From the NCBI RefSeq assembly GCF_006716185.1, contig NZ_VFOP01000001.1, forward strand, positions 806,001-870,000: a stretch of DNA of 64,000 nucleotides, given 5' to 3'. Below the pieces are notes generated by a model. It did no database searches, was not told where the DNA came from, and saw only the letters and a program-made list of their open reading frames with translations. Below, piece after piece: positions 35,207-44,508 of the stretch. This DNA is from Ornithinicoccus hortensis. GTDB taxonomy: Bacteria > Actinomycetota > Actinomycetes > Actinomycetales > Dermatophilaceae. Each line of letters starts with the position of its first letter. The first letter of the stretch is position 1. Made by a program: the position numbers and the translations under genes.

Positions 35207-37003
35207 TCAGTCGGGGACGGCGAGGCCGGTCTGGACGGCCCAGAGGTCCGCGTAGCTGCCACCGCGGGCGACCAGTTCGTCGTGGGTGCCGGCCTCGGCC
35301 ACCCGGCCCGCCTCCAGCACCCAGATCCGGTCGGCGTGCCGCACTGTCGACAGGCGGTGGGCCACGACCACGGTGGTGCGCCCGACGGTCACCTCCGCCA
35401 GCGACCGTTGGATCGCGGCCTCGGTCTCGTTGTCCACCGCAGAGGTGGCCTCGTCGAGGATCAGCACGGCCGGGTCCCGCAGGATGGCCCGGGCCAGGGC
35501 CAGCCGTTGGCGCTGGCCGCCGGACAGGGTGACGCCGCGCTCACCCACGTGGGTGTCGTAGCCGTCGGGCATCTGCTGGATGAACTCCTCGGCAGCGGCC
35601 TGTTGGGCGGCCCGGACGATCTGGTCCCGGGAGGCGTCGGGCGCCCCGTAGGCGATGTTGTCCGCGACGGACCCCTCGAACAGGAAGACGTCCTGGGCGA
35701 CGTAGCCGATCCGTCCGCGCAACGTCTCCCACTGGAGCTCCCGCAGGTCCACCCCGTCGAGGCGGACCGCACCCTCGCGGGGGTCGGCGAACCGCAGCAG
35801 CATCCGGAGGACGGTCGACTTCCCGGCACCGGTGGGGCCCACGATCGCGTGCACCTCGCCGGCGGGGATGTGCAGGTCGAGCTGGCGCAGCACGTCCGGA
35901 CCGTCGCCGTATCCCGCGCGCACCCCGGCCAGCTCGAGTTCACCCCGGACCGCGGGCAGCGCCACGTCGCCGGGGACCGTCACCGGCCGCTCGTCCAGCA
36001 GGTGCAGGATGCGACGGACCGAGGCCATCGCCCGCTGGTAGAGGTCGAGCACCTCGCCGATCGAGGTGAGCGGCCACAGCAGCCGCTGGGTCATGAAGAC
36101 CAGCACCGAGTACAGACCGACCTCGAGGCGCCCGTCCAGGGCATAGAACCCGCCGAGCAGCAGCGTGGTGGTGAAGCCGGTCAGGATCGCCATCCGGATC
36201 AGCGGGACGAAGGCCGAGGAGGCCCGGATCGCCTCGGCGTTGGCCTGCTTGTAGTCCTCGGACGCGGCGCGGACCCGCTCCAGCTCGCGGGACTCGGCCG
36301 TGAACGTCTTGATCGTCGACATGCCGCCGAGGTTGGCGCTCACCAGGCCGGAGATGGTCGCCACGGTCGCCCTGACCCGGGCGTAGCGGTGCTGCAGCCG
36401 GCGCTGGAACCACATCGAGCCGACCACGATCACCGGGATCGGCAGGAATGCCAGCACGGTCAGGGTCACCGAGGTGAGGGCGAAGACGGCACCGACCAGG
36501 AGCACGTTGAGCGCCACCTGGTACAGCTTGTCGACCCCCGTGTCCAGGAACCGTTCGAGCTGGTTGATGTCGTCGTTCAGGACGGCCAGCGTGGAGCCGG
36601 TGGGGCGGGACTCGTGCCAGGCCATGTCCAGGCCCTGGACGTGGCCGTAGGCCTCCAACCGCATGTCGTGCTCGACCTGCTGCGCCAGGTTGCGCCAGGT
36701 GAGGGCCGCGAGGTAGTCGGCGGTCGACTCCAGGATCCAGACCACGGCGTTGATCACCGCGAGCCAGATCAGCTGCTCCTGGCGGCTCTCCACCCCGAGC
36801 GCGCCGGCCACGAAGGAGTCGGCGCCCCGCACCACGACGTCGATGGCGGCACCGATCAGCAGCTCGGGCACCACGTCCATGATCTTGCGGATCGTGGACA
36901 GCAGAAACGCCAGGACCACCCGGCGGCGGTACTGGCGGTATCTGCCCCACAGTTGGGTCAGTGGGTGACCGGAACGCTCCTCAGTGCTCCCGGCGGCGCT
37001 CAA
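35207..37003 (-). CDS. ABC exporter, fused permease and ATPase
   Basis: 598 residues. The start is a TTG overlapping the DUF3073 stop (TTGA); no other in-frame start lies near. The N-terminal six-helix exporter domain (about 20-320) is followed by an ABC domain with Walker A GPTGAGKST, Q-loop YVAQDVF, signature LSGGQRQR, Walker B VLILDEATSAVD and VVAHRLST. It would work as a homodimer to export lipids, drugs or peptides; substrate cannot be read from sequence. Translational coupling to DUF3073 is unusual and may set its level. Confidence 0.88.
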   Translation of the reverse strand: MSAAGSTEERSGHPLTQLWGRYRQYRRRVVLAFLLSTIRKIMDVVPELLIGAAIDVVVRGADSFVAGALGVESRQEQLIWLAVINAVVWILESTADYLAALTWRNLAQQVEHDMRLEAYGHVQGLDMAWHESRPTGSTLAVLNDDINQLERFLDTGVDKLYQVALNVLLVGAVFALTSVTLTVLAFLPIPVIVVGSMWFQRRLQHRYARVRATVATISGLVSANLGGMSTIKTFTAESRELERVRAASEDYKQANAEAIRASSAFVPLIRMAILTGFTTTLLLGGFYALDGRLEVGLYSVLVFMTQRLLWPLTSIGEVLDLYQRAMASVRRILHLLDERPVTVPGDVALPAVRGELELAGVRAGYGDGPDVLRQLDLHIPAGEVHAIVGPTGAGKSTVLRMLLRFADPREGAVRLDGVDLRELQWETLRGRIGYVAQDVFLFEGSVADNIAYGAPDASRDQIVRAAQQAAAEEFIQQMPDGYDTHVGERGVTLSGGQRQRLALARAILRDPAVLILDEATSAVDNETEAAIQRSLAEVTVGRTTVVVAHRLSTVRHADRIWVLEAGRVAEAGTHDELVARGGSYADLWAVQTGLAVPD

Positions 37004-37206
37004 CGCTCGTCGGGAGCCCAGGTGTCGTAGTCGTCGTCGCCTACGTCCTCGGCGTCATCGACACCCACGGTGTCGGGTGCTGCACCGTGTCCGTTGGACT
37101 CGGAACGCAACTCCCGTTCGAGTGCGGTGAGGTCGGTGTCCGGAGAGTAGTACTTCAGTCTCCGGGCGACCTTCGTCTGCTTGGCTTTGGCCCGGCCGCG
37201 CCCCAT
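37000..37206 (-). CDS. DUF3073 family protein
   Basis: 68 residues. ATG at 37206 follows GAGGGGG. The N-terminus MGRGRAKAKQTKVARRLKYY is the hallmark of the actinobacterial DUF3073 family, here with a shorter-than-usual acidic C-terminal tail (DDAEDVGDDDYD). Function unknown. Confidence 0.88.
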   Translation of the reverse strand: MGRGRAKAKQTKVARRLKYYSPDTDLTALERELRSESNGHGAAPDTVGVDDAEDVGDDDYDTWAPDER

Positions 37207-37365
37207 GGCGTGACCCCCTCATGCGTCTGCCGGGGCGACATCGCATCCGGGTCGGCACGGCGTACCGATCCAGACCGCGGAGTCGGCCCGGGAATCGTGT
37301 GTTCTCGTACCCCTACGGTACATCAGCCGGGCGCTGGGCGTGTATCCGGACCGGTCAGGGCGGGG

Positions 37366-38010
37366 TCAGCGGGAGTTGCGGACGACCCTGACCACGACGG
37401 CACCCAGCCCCAGCAGGGCCACCACGATGACCGCCCAGGTCCAGACCGGCATACCACCGGAGTCCTCCTGGTCGGTGGTGTCCGCAGCGTCCGGGGCGGC
37501 CGTCTCGGTGTCACCGGTCTCGTTGTCAGCGGTCGCGGTGTCGGCGGGGTCGGTGGCGTCGTCGTCGCCGGCGGGTGGCGCAGTCGTCTGGTTGGCCTCC
37601 TCCGTGCTCTCCGTGTCGTCGGCCGGGACCTCCACGGTGAAGGTGTACTCACCGGAGATGGGGTGCCCGTCGGAGGAGGTCACCCGCCACGCCACCTGGT
37701 AGTCGCCGGCCGGGAGGTCGGCCGCCAGGGGCTGGGTCACCGTGAACCCCTCCACCTCGGGGGCGCCCTCCGAGACGACCCCGTCGGGCCCGGTGGCCTC
37801 GACGGCGGCTCCCACGGAGGCGATCTCGCCGCTGAAGGTGAGCACCAGCTCGGTCGGGGGCGGGCCGCTGTCACCGTCGGCCGGCGAGCTGTCGGTCAAC
37901 GAGTCGTGGGCCAGTCCCGGGGCGGCGGTGATCAGGGTCAGCAGGAGGGCCAGCAGGAACCCGAAGGCCCCAACCCGCATCGGCCGGAGCGCGGGGGCGA
38001 AGGTGGTCAC
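37366..38010 (-). CDS. CopC-domain copper-binding membrane-anchored protein
   Basis: 214 residues from GTG 38010 (an ATG at 37980 is possible). Signal peptide ends in LAHDSL, leaving the N-terminal His that coordinates Cu(II) in CopC. The second ligand region VTSSDGHPISGEYTF is present. A Thr/Asp/Glu-rich linker (about 128-180) precedes a C-terminal membrane helix and basic tail, the YcnJ/YobA-like surface architecture. Role: periplasm-like copper binding or delivery. No copper exporter or oxidase is adjacent. Confidence 0.82.
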   Translation of the reverse strand: MTTFAPALRPMRVGAFGFLLALLLTLITAAPGLAHDSLTDSSPADGDSGPPPTELVLTFSGEIASVGAAVEATGPDGVVSEGAPEVEGFTVTQPLAADLPAGDYQVAWRVTSSDGHPISGEYTFTVEVPADDTESTEEANQTTAPPAGDDDATDPADTATADNETGDTETAAPDAADTTDQEDSGGMPVWTWAVIVVALLGLGAVVVRVVRNSR

Positions 38011-38016
38011 GCCCCT

Positions 38017-38041
38017 ACTGTAGGCAGCCGCACCGTAGGCT
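38017..38041. promoter_or_regulatory. back-to-back leaderless promoters
   Basis: Minus-strand TACAGT (38017-38022) lies 6 bases before GTG 38010. Plus-strand TAGGCT (38036-38041) lies 6 bases before GTG 38048. Only 37 bp separate the two start codons and 13 bp the two -10 boxes. Confidence 0.5.
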
Positions 38042-38047
38042 GACTCG

Positions 38048-38695
38048 GTGCCCCTGACCCGCTACGCGACGCTCGCCGCGCCGGTCGTCGCCTCAGTCGA
38101 GGACCGCAGGTCGGTCTTCGAGTGCTGGCTGCGCCGCGCGGACGACGAGGCCGCCGCGAGGGCGGTGGTCCAGGAGGCACGCCAGACCCACTGGGACGCC
38201 CGCCACCATTGCTCGGCCTTCCTGCTCGGTCCCGCCGGCGAGGTCGCCCGGTCCAGTGACGACGGTGAGCCGTCGGGGACGGCCGGCCTGCCCATGCTCG
38301 AGGTGCTCCGGCACGGCGGCCTGAGCGACGTGGTCGCGGTGGTCACCCGGTGGTTCGGCGGCACCCTGCTCGGCACCGGCGGCCTGGTCCGCGCCTACTC
38401 CGAGGCGGTCCGGGCCGCCCTGGACGGGGCCGTCCCACTCGAGCGGGAGCTGCGCCGGGTCGCCCGCCTCGACGTGGACCACGCCGAGGCCGGGCGCCTG
38501 GAGCACGAGCTGCGGTCCGAGGGTGTCGTGGTCGCCGACGTCCGGTATGCCGCGCGCGTCACCCTCGAGCTCGCCGTCCCGGCGAACCGGGAGGAGGAGT
38601 TCACCCAGCTGGTCGCCCGCGGCACGGGCGGGCAGGGCGAGGTCGCCTGGGGGAGCGCCCGCTGGGTGGACCTCGACGCCGGGTCCGGGACCTGA
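38048..38695 (+). CDS. YigZ/IMPACT family protein
   Basis: 215 residues from GTG 38048. Motifs DARHHCSAFLLG, SSDDGEPSGTAGLPMLEVL and VTRWFGGTLLGTGGLVRAYSEA define the UPF0029/IMPACT N-terminal domain, followed by a DUF1949-like C-terminal domain. Proposed to bind nucleic acid or ribosome-associated factors; biochemical role not settled. Confidence 0.9.
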   Translation: MPLTRYATLAAPVVASVEDRRSVFECWLRRADDEAAARAVVQEARQTHWDARHHCSAFLLGPAGEVARSSDDGEPSGTAGLPMLEVLRHGGLSDVVAVVTRWFGGTLLGTGGLVRAYSEAVRAALDGAVPLERELRRVARLDVDHAEAGRLEHELRSEGVVVADVRYAARVTLELAVPANREEEFTQLVARGTGGQGEVAWGSARWVDLDAGSGT

Positions 38696-38729
38696 ACGAT
38701 CCTCGCGACCGGAGCGGCCGGTCGCCCGC

Positions 38730-39977
38730 TCAGAAGCCGGTGTCGGTCGGCTGCCAGTAGTAGCGGCGGTACTTGCGGACGTAGTTGGCCATGGCGGTCA
38801 GCCGGTATGCCTTGCGCCACAGCGAGTCCGGGTACTTCAGCGGGTGGAAGACACCCTTCTTGGCGACCCGCTTGAGCAGCGCCAGGTCCGCGCCGGACAG
38901 GTACCGCTTGACCAGCGGGATCGGCAGCACGCTGTAGAGGACCTCGTTGCGCACCACGACCTTCTCGTGCGGCGCGTTCTCGATCAGGTCGGTGACGATG
39001 AACTCCGCGACGTTGGCGCCGGCCGCGGTGACGTAGTAGTTGTTCCGCCCGATCCGCGGGTTCACCTCGAAGAACTTCATCACGCCGTCCCGGGGGTCCA
39101 GCTTGACGTCGAAGTTGGCGAAGCCCCGGTAGCCCACGTGGGTGAGCAGCCGCTCCGCCTGCTCCATCAGCTCGGGGAAGGGGGTGGTCACCATCGCGGC
39201 GGGGTTCCCGAGCGCGAGCGGGGTGTGCTCCTGCAGCAGGACCTGGGCGGTGGCCAGCAGGGTGGCCTTCCCCGACTGGTCGATGTATGCCGTGATGGAC
39301 CGCATCGCGGTGTCGTCCCCGGGGATCAACTCCTGGACGACGAACCGGTCCCGGAAGCCGGCCTCACGCACCCGGTTGAGGATGGTGGTCAGGTCGTCCG
39401 GGGTGTCGACCTTGTAGATCTTCTGCATCCCCTCGAAGGACAGTCCCTCGTACCGGGCGCCGACGGCGGCCTTGGCCACGACCGGGAAGGCCAGGTCCAC
39501 CTCCGGCGGCGTCCATCCCGCGGAGTCCGCGTCGGTGAAGTCGGCCACGAGGGTGCGGGGGGTCGGGATGTCGAGTTCCTCGCAGAGGCGGGCGAACTCG
39601 ATCTTGTCGGCGATCGTGTCGAGCACCTGGGCGTCGACCGCGGGCACGACATACCACTGCCGCAACCAGTCCGCCTGCTCGCTCAGCATCCGGCTGAACG
39701 TGTCGGCGTTGGCGAGCAGGAGGGTGGTCCGGCCGCGCGCCTTGCGCTCCTTGCCGATCCGTTCCAGGGCCGCGAGGTTCTCGGCGCGGCCCCCCGCGTG
39801 CCCCAGGTCGACGATGTCCAGGATGTTGGAGTTGGCGATCGGTCCGCCGACGACCCGGGTGATCACGGTGCTGCGGATGCCGTAGCGCTCGTGGAAGGCG
39901 CGGGCCAGGGCGTAGATGCCGATGTCGGTGCCGAGCAGGACGACGTCGAAGCCGGGGTCGGGGGATGACTGGTTCAT
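38730..39977 (-). CDS. ATP-grasp carboxylate-amine ligase (possible D-aspartate ligase)
   Basis: 415 residues from ATG 39977 with CTGGAG upstream. An N-terminal Rossmann-like domain (VVLLGTDIGIYALARAFHE) leads to an ATP-grasp core with AFPVVAKAAVG, FVVQELIPGDD and MKFFEVNPRIGRNNYYVT (metal/ATP residues). It resembles ATP-grasp ligases such as D-aspartate ligase that build peptidoglycan cross-bridges, and Orn/D-Asp-type bridges occur in related families (inference). Substrate not readable. Divergent from a HEGMH lipoprotein, 72 bp apart. Confidence 0.75.
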   Translation of the reverse strand: MNQSSPDPGFDVVLLGTDIGIYALARAFHERYGIRSTVITRVVGGPIANSNILDIVDLGHAGGRAENLAALERIGKERKARGRTTLLLANADTFSRMLSEQADWLRQWYVVPAVDAQVLDTIADKIEFARLCEELDIPTPRTLVADFTDADSAGWTPPEVDLAFPVVAKAAVGARYEGLSFEGMQKIYKVDTPDDLTTILNRVREAGFRDRFVVQELIPGDDTAMRSITAYIDQSGKATLLATAQVLLQEHTPLALGNPAAMVTTPFPELMEQAERLLTHVGYRGFANFDVKLDPRDGVMKFFEVNPRIGRNNYYVTAAGANVAEFIVTDLIENAPHEKVVVRNEVLYSVLPIPLVKRYLSGADLALLKRVAKKGVFHPLKYPDSLWRKAYRLTAMANYVRKYRRYYWQPTDTGF

Positions 39978-40037
39978 GGTGCTCCAGGGGGCGTGGGCAA
40001 CAGGGGGCGAGATCCGAGCGTACCGATCGTGGCGGCG

Positions 40038-40043
40038 TATTCT
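40038..40043 (+). promoter_or_regulatory. -10 box of a probable leaderless gene
   Basis: TATTCT is followed by 6 bases and ATG 40050, with no ribosome-binding site. Confidence 0.5.
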
Positions 40044-40049
40044 GACCAC

Positions 40050-41507
40050 ATGACGGGCTCGGGGGGATCTCGCAGGGGTCTTGTCGGGGCGCTGCTGGCC
40101 TCGCTCCTCGCCCTCGGCGGGTGCGCGACAGGGGCACCGCCGACGCTCACTCCAGCCGCGCCCCGCGACACGACGGGCGCCGAGGGTGCTCCGTCCCAGG
40201 GCGGTGCACCCGTCCGGCCGCCCGGCCCGGTGCCGGACCCGTTCGTGCCCGCGGGGGACGAACTGACCGACGAGGACCTGCAGGCCTTCGGCGCCCGGCT
40301 CACCGACGCCCTGGAGTCCGGGGACGTGGAGCACTGGCTGTCCTACTTCGCCCTCGACGACGAACAGACCGAACGGCAGCGGCAGTGGTTCACCGCCGTG
40401 CAGGCCGTGCCGATGGAGGTGCGGGAGATGCACCCGACCCTCTGGCTCGGTCCCGACGGCGCCGAGGTCGGCGCGGACGGGGAGTGGTCCTCCGAGGAGC
40501 GGGTGCGCTTCGGTTTCCGGCACCAGGTGTCGGGCGCGGACCCGGTCCCCTCGGTCGAGCTCTACGACGTCGGGCTCGAGCGGTCCGAGGACGACGGGGG
40601 GCTGCGGATCAACGACCTGGCGGGCGACCCGGACCAGGGGGACTACCCGCAGCTGTGGGACGTGGGGCCGGTGGAGGTCCTCGAGAGCGACCACCTGGTG
40701 GTGCTGACCGACCCCGAGCAGCGGGAGTTGGTCCGGGAACTCCTGCCGAGCCTTGACCTGGCCGCCGCCGAGACGCTGTCGGAGGTGCCGGTCGACGGCG
40801 TGGACCGGATGGTGGTCACGCTGACCTCGGCCGAACGGGTGGCGACCCTCTTCGGGGAGGGGGAGGTCAACGAGCTCGCCGGCTTCGCGATGCCGGTGAC
40901 CGGGATCCGTGAGGTCGGACAGTACGACGGCCTGGCGGACCTCGACCCGACCGACGACCTGACGGTGCGCCTGGTGCTGGACCTGGAGTACACCGCGGAC
41001 GAGCTGGACAACTACGGGGAGGACGTCGCGGGCGGGTCCCCGCTGTTGCGCCACGAGGGGATGCACCTGGCGATGCTGCTGCGGCACCTGGAGGCCAACC
41101 CCCCGAAGTGGGTGTCGGAGGGCTTCGCCGGCTGGTTCGAGGTCGCCGCCGCGGACGAGCCCGCCGAGGACCTGGAGTGGTGGTACGGCGTGCTCCTCAA
41201 GGGCGCCGGGCTGCCCACCGAGCTGCCGCCCTCGCTGTGGCTGGCCTTCGAGGGCGAGGGCCCGATGGATATCGACCGCAACTATGCCGCCTCCGCCATG
41301 GTCTTCCGCTACGTGGAGGAGACCTACGGCTACGAGACCACCGTCGCCCTCGGGGACCGGTTGCACCAGATCGCCCTGTGGGACGACTGGGACGGCGCCA
41401 TCGACGACGCGCTGCATGAGCAGCTCGGCACCGGGTCGGCGGAGTTCGTGGACGGTTGGACGGCCTGGGTGGCCGACCGGTACCCCGACGTGGGGTCCGG
41501 CGACTGA
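40050..41507 (+). CDS. putative zinc metallopeptidase lipoprotein (gluzincin-like)
   Basis: 485 residues from ATG 40050 (leaderless signature). Lipobox LALGGC. After a Pro/Thr-rich stretch, a domain of about 180 residues with an NTF2-like look is followed by a peptidase-MA-type region: HEGMH at 335-339 (HExxH zinc and catalytic residues) and the third ligand candidate Glu357 in WVSEGFAGWFE, the H-E-x-x-H...E layout of gluzincins. Substrate unknown. Its position opposite an ATP-grasp ligase hints at a wall-related role but does not prove it. Confidence 0.75.
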   Translation: MTGSGGSRRGLVGALLASLLALGGCATGAPPTLTPAAPRDTTGAEGAPSQGGAPVRPPGPVPDPFVPAGDELTDEDLQAFGARLTDALESGDVEHWLSYFALDDEQTERQRQWFTAVQAVPMEVREMHPTLWLGPDGAEVGADGEWSSEERVRFGFRHQVSGADPVPSVELYDVGLERSEDDGGLRINDLAGDPDQGDYPQLWDVGPVEVLESDHLVVLTDPEQRELVRELLPSLDLAAAETLSEVPVDGVDRMVVTLTSAERVATLFGEGEVNELAGFAMPVTGIREVGQYDGLADLDPTDDLTVRLVLDLEYTADELDNYGEDVAGGSPLLRHEGMHLAMLLRHLEANPPKWVSEGFAGWFEVAAADEPAEDLEWWYGVLLKGAGLPTELPPSLWLAFEGEGPMDIDRNYAASAMVFRYVEETYGYETTVALGDRLHQIALWDDWDGAIDDALHEQLGTGSAEFVDGWTAWVADRYPDVGSGD

Positions 41508-41542
41508 CGGGCCGGGCGGCCCTTCGCGGGGGCGGTGCTGCC

Positions 41543-42679
41543 CTACTCGGAGTCGGCGTGGCCCTGCTCGGGGTCGGTGCGGCCGCCGCCCGGGCGCGGA
41601 CCTGCCACCCCGCGCCGGGAGGTGCGGGTGGACTCGGCGGCCTCCCGGCTGGCCCCGGCGGCCTCCTCCCGGGCCCGGCGCAGGGCCTCGCCCGGGTCCT
41701 CCAGGTCCACCGAGCCGAGCCCGTCCCCGTCGCCGGTGCCGGCGCCCTCCTGCATCGCCCCCGCGGCGGCGTCGAGGTGGGCGTGGCCCGGTGAGCCGGG
41801 GGCGCCGAGTGCGGACCCGATGCCCTGCAGGGCCTGGGTCAGCTCGGTCGGGACCACCCACAGGGTGTTGGCGTCTCCCTGGGCGATCTGCGGCAGCATC
41901 TGGAGGTACTGGTAGGCCAGCAGCTTGCTGTCCGGGTTGCCCTTGTGGATGGCGTCGAACACCTGGAGGATGGCCCGGGCCTCGCCCTGGGCCTCCAGGA
42001 TCGCCGACTGTGCCGACCCCTCGGCGCGCAGGATCGCAGCCTGCTTCTCGCCCTCGGCGGTCAGGATCTGGGACTGCTTGACGCCCTCGGCGTTCAGGAT
42101 CGTGGCGCGCCGGTCGCGCTCGGCCCGCATCTGCTTCTCCATCGAGTCCTGCACGCTGGGCGGCGGGTCGATGGCCTTCAGCTCCACCCGGTTGACCCGG
42201 ATGCCCCAGCGGCCGGTGGCGTCGTCGAGCACCCCGCGCAGCTGCCCGTTGATCTGGTCGCGGCTGGTCAACGTCTGCTCCAGGTCCAGCGAACCCACCA
42301 CGTTGCGCAGCGTGGTGACGGTGAGTTGCTCGACACCCTGGATGTAGTCGGCGATCTCGTAGGTGGCCGCCTTGGGGTCGGTCGGCTGGAAGTAGATGAC
42401 GGTGTCGATGCTGACCACCAGGTTGTCGCTGGTGATCACCGGCTGCGGCGGGAAGGAGACGACCTGCTCCCGCAGGTCGATGTGCTTGCGGACCCGGTCC
42501 ATGAACGGGATCAGGAAGTGCAGTCCGGGTTCGAGGGTGCGGTGGTAGCGGCCGAGCCGCTCCACGATGAGCGCGGTGGCCTGGGGCACGATTTTGATGG
42601 CGCGCGAGATCGCCACGGCCACGAAGATCAGCAGCAGCAGGAGAACGACGTACAGGGCGATGTCTGCGGGGTTGGGCAT
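41543..42679 (-). CDS. SPFH/Band 7 (stomatin-like) membrane protein
   Basis: 378 residues. ATG at 42679 has an AGGAGGT ribosome-binding site. An N-terminal membrane helix (about 7-27) is followed by an SPFH domain (VPQATALIVERLGRYHRTLE, LREQVVSFPPQPVITSDN), a helical coiled-coil rich in AEGxKQ repeats (about 205-260) and an Ala/Gly/Arg-rich tail. Forms membrane microdomain scaffolds and typically pairs with NfeD, which lies just upstream in the same direction. Confidence 0.92.
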   Translation of the reverse strand: MPNPADIALYVVLLLLLIFVAVAISRAIKIVPQATALIVERLGRYHRTLEPGLHFLIPFMDRVRKHIDLREQVVSFPPQPVITSDNLVVSIDTVIYFQPTDPKAATYEIADYIQGVEQLTVTTLRNVVGSLDLEQTLTSRDQINGQLRGVLDDATGRWGIRVNRVELKAIDPPPSVQDSMEKQMRAERDRRATILNAEGVKQSQILTAEGEKQAAILRAEGSAQSAILEAQGEARAILQVFDAIHKGNPDSKLLAYQYLQMLPQIAQGDANTLWVVPTELTQALQGIGSALGAPGSPGHAHLDAAAGAMQEGAGTGDGDGLGSVDLEDPGEALRRAREEAAGASREAAESTRTSRRGVAGPRPGGGRTDPEQGHADSE

Positions 42680-42704
42680 GCTGATGACCTCCTGGTCGGT
42701 GGGA

Positions 42705-43166
42705 CTAGGGCGACGGATCGGCCGGGACGAGGGCGACGACGGCGGTGGCGCCCTCGATGCGGACGACGGCCACCCGGGCACCCAGGGGGATCGCGGGGCC
42801 GGACTCGGTGCGGGCGGTCCACTCCTCACCGGCGAGCTTCACCAGACCGGAGGTGTCGGTCACCTCGCTCAGGACGACCGCCGTGCGCCCCACGTGGGCC
42901 GCGGTGTTGGTGAGCTGTCCCTCTCCCGGTGGCTTGAGCTTGCGCAGTGCGAGCGGCCGGAGCAGGGCGAGCAGGGCGAGGGCGGTGATGATGAAGACGA
43001 AGACCTGGCCGACGAAGCCGAGACCGAAGTAGGCCGCGACCGCTGCCGCCACCGCCGCCAGGGCGAGCATGCTGAACACCAGGTCCAGGGAGGCGATCTC
43101 GATGAGCCCCAGTGCCAGCGCCGCCCCGGCCCACCAGAGCCACTGCGTCTCCCGCAAGAACTCCAT
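42705..43166 (-). CDS. NfeD family membrane protein
   Basis: 153 residues. ATG at 43166 follows GGAGGTG. Two or three membrane helices (10-85) precede a C-terminal OB-fold NfeD domain (about 92-150; VGRTAVVLSEV, GARVAVVRIEGATAVV). Short form without the ClpP-like protease. It is the partner of the stomatin-like gene 25 bases downstream. Confidence 0.9.
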   Translation of the reverse strand: MEFLRETQWLWWAGAALALGLIEIASLDLVFSMLALAAVAAAVAAYFGLGFVGQVFVFIITALALLALLRPLALRKLKPPGEGQLTNTAAHVGRTAVVLSEVTDTSGLVKLAGEEWTARTESGPAIPLGARVAVVRIEGATAVVALVPADPSP

Positions 43167-43245
43167 CGCGCACCTCCGCCCGTCGTTGCCCCATGGTAGG
43201 GGACGAGGCGGGTGGGACAGGAGTGGCGGACGACCGGGGACCGGT

Positions 43246-44508
43246 CTACCAGAGGCCGCCACCGCTGAAGACGGACTCCTCGGCGGAGACCGCCGGGCGG
43301 GCCCGCTGGAGGCGGGACGGAGCTTGGCCGGCGTCCCGGGTGACCGGCGCCCTGCCCTGCGTCGGCGTGGTGCCGTGCGCCGGTGCCCGGTCGGAGAATC
43401 CGCCATGGTCGCGGACCGGCCGGTCCGCCAGCGCGTCGGCGATGATCGCGAAGACCTGGTCGGTCTCGATCAGGAAGCCGTCGTGGCCGTATGGCGAGTG
43501 GATGGTGGCCAGGCCCCGGCACGCGGGGGCGGTAGCGATCAGCGCGCCGTCCTCGGGGGTGAAGAGCCGGTCGCTGTCGACCACGGCGACGGTCAGGTCG
43601 GCGGTGATCCGGCGCAGGGCGGCGTCCACCCCGCCCCGGTCGCGGCCGATGTCGTGACCGTTCATCACCTCGGTCAGGTGCAGGTAGGTGTTCGCGTCGA
43701 ACCGTCGGACCAGCTTGCGGCCGTGGTGCTGCAGGTAGGACTGCACGGCATACCGTCCGCCGTGTGCCGGGTCCTCACCCCGCTGGGGCTGGTTGCCGAA
43801 GCGCTCACCCATCTCCCCGCCGCTGCGGTAGGTGGCGTGCGCGATCTGGCGGGCGACCTCCAGGCCGGCGCGCGGACCCGGGCCGGGGTAGTAGTCGCCG
43901 CCGTGGAACGCCGGATCGGCGCGGATCGCATACAGCTGCGGTGTGGCCCAGGCGATCTGGTCGGCAGTAGCGACGGCCCCGGTCGCGATCGGCAGGCAGC
44001 GCTTCACCCGGCCGGGGAAGGTGACCGCCCACTCCAGGGCGCGCATCCCACCCATCGACCCGCCGACCACGGCGGCGAAGCTGCGGATGCCGAGGCGGTC
44101 GGCGAGCAGCGCCTCGGCCCGGACCTGGTCCCGGACGGTCAGCCGGGGGAAGAGCGAACCCCACGGCCGACCGTCCTGTCCCGGGGAGGAGGGCCCGGTG
44201 CTGCCCCGGCAGCCGCCGAGGACGTTCGGTGCGATGACGAAGTAGCGGTCGGTGTCGAGGGGGCGGCCCGGCCCGATCAGGCCGGGCCACCACCCCGCGG
44301 TCGGGCTGTCCGGTCCGGTGTCACCCTCGACGTGGGAGTCGCCGGTGAGTGCGTGCAGCACCAGCACCGCGTTGTCGCCCGCCTCGTTCAGACGTCCCCA
44401 CGACTCGTACGCGAGGCGGACGTCGGGCAGCGTCTGCCCCGACTCCAGGGTGAGGTCGCCGACGACGCGTGAGCGTCGCCGGGTCCCGGTGGACAGCCCG
44501 ACCGGCAT
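43246..44508 (-). CDS. metX: homoserine O-acetyltransferase
   Basis: 420 residues. ATG at 44508 shares one base with the metY stop (TGATG). Alpha/beta-hydrolase: oxyanion region LHALTGDSHV, nucleophile Ser in VVGGSMGGMRALEW, and catalytic Asp and His in VDSDRLF and SPYGHDGFLIE. Acetylates homoserine to feed MetY. A 55-residue C-terminal tail rich in Arg and Pro exceeds the usual length. Coupled to metY under SAM-IV control. Confidence 0.93.
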   Translation of the reverse strand: MPVGLSTGTRRRSRVVGDLTLESGQTLPDVRLAYESWGRLNEAGDNAVLVLHALTGDSHVEGDTGPDSPTAGWWPGLIGPGRPLDTDRYFVIAPNVLGGCRGSTGPSSPGQDGRPWGSLFPRLTVRDQVRAEALLADRLGIRSFAAVVGGSMGGMRALEWAVTFPGRVKRCLPIATGAVATADQIAWATPQLYAIRADPAFHGGDYYPGPGPRAGLEVARQIAHATYRSGGEMGERFGNQPQRGEDPAHGGRYAVQSYLQHHGRKLVRRFDANTYLHLTEVMNGHDIGRDRGGVDAALRRITADLTVAVVDSDRLFTPEDGALIATAPACRGLATIHSPYGHDGFLIETDQVFAIIADALADRPVRDHGGFSDRAPAHGTTPTQGRAPVTRDAGQAPSRLQRARPAVSAEESVFSGGGLW

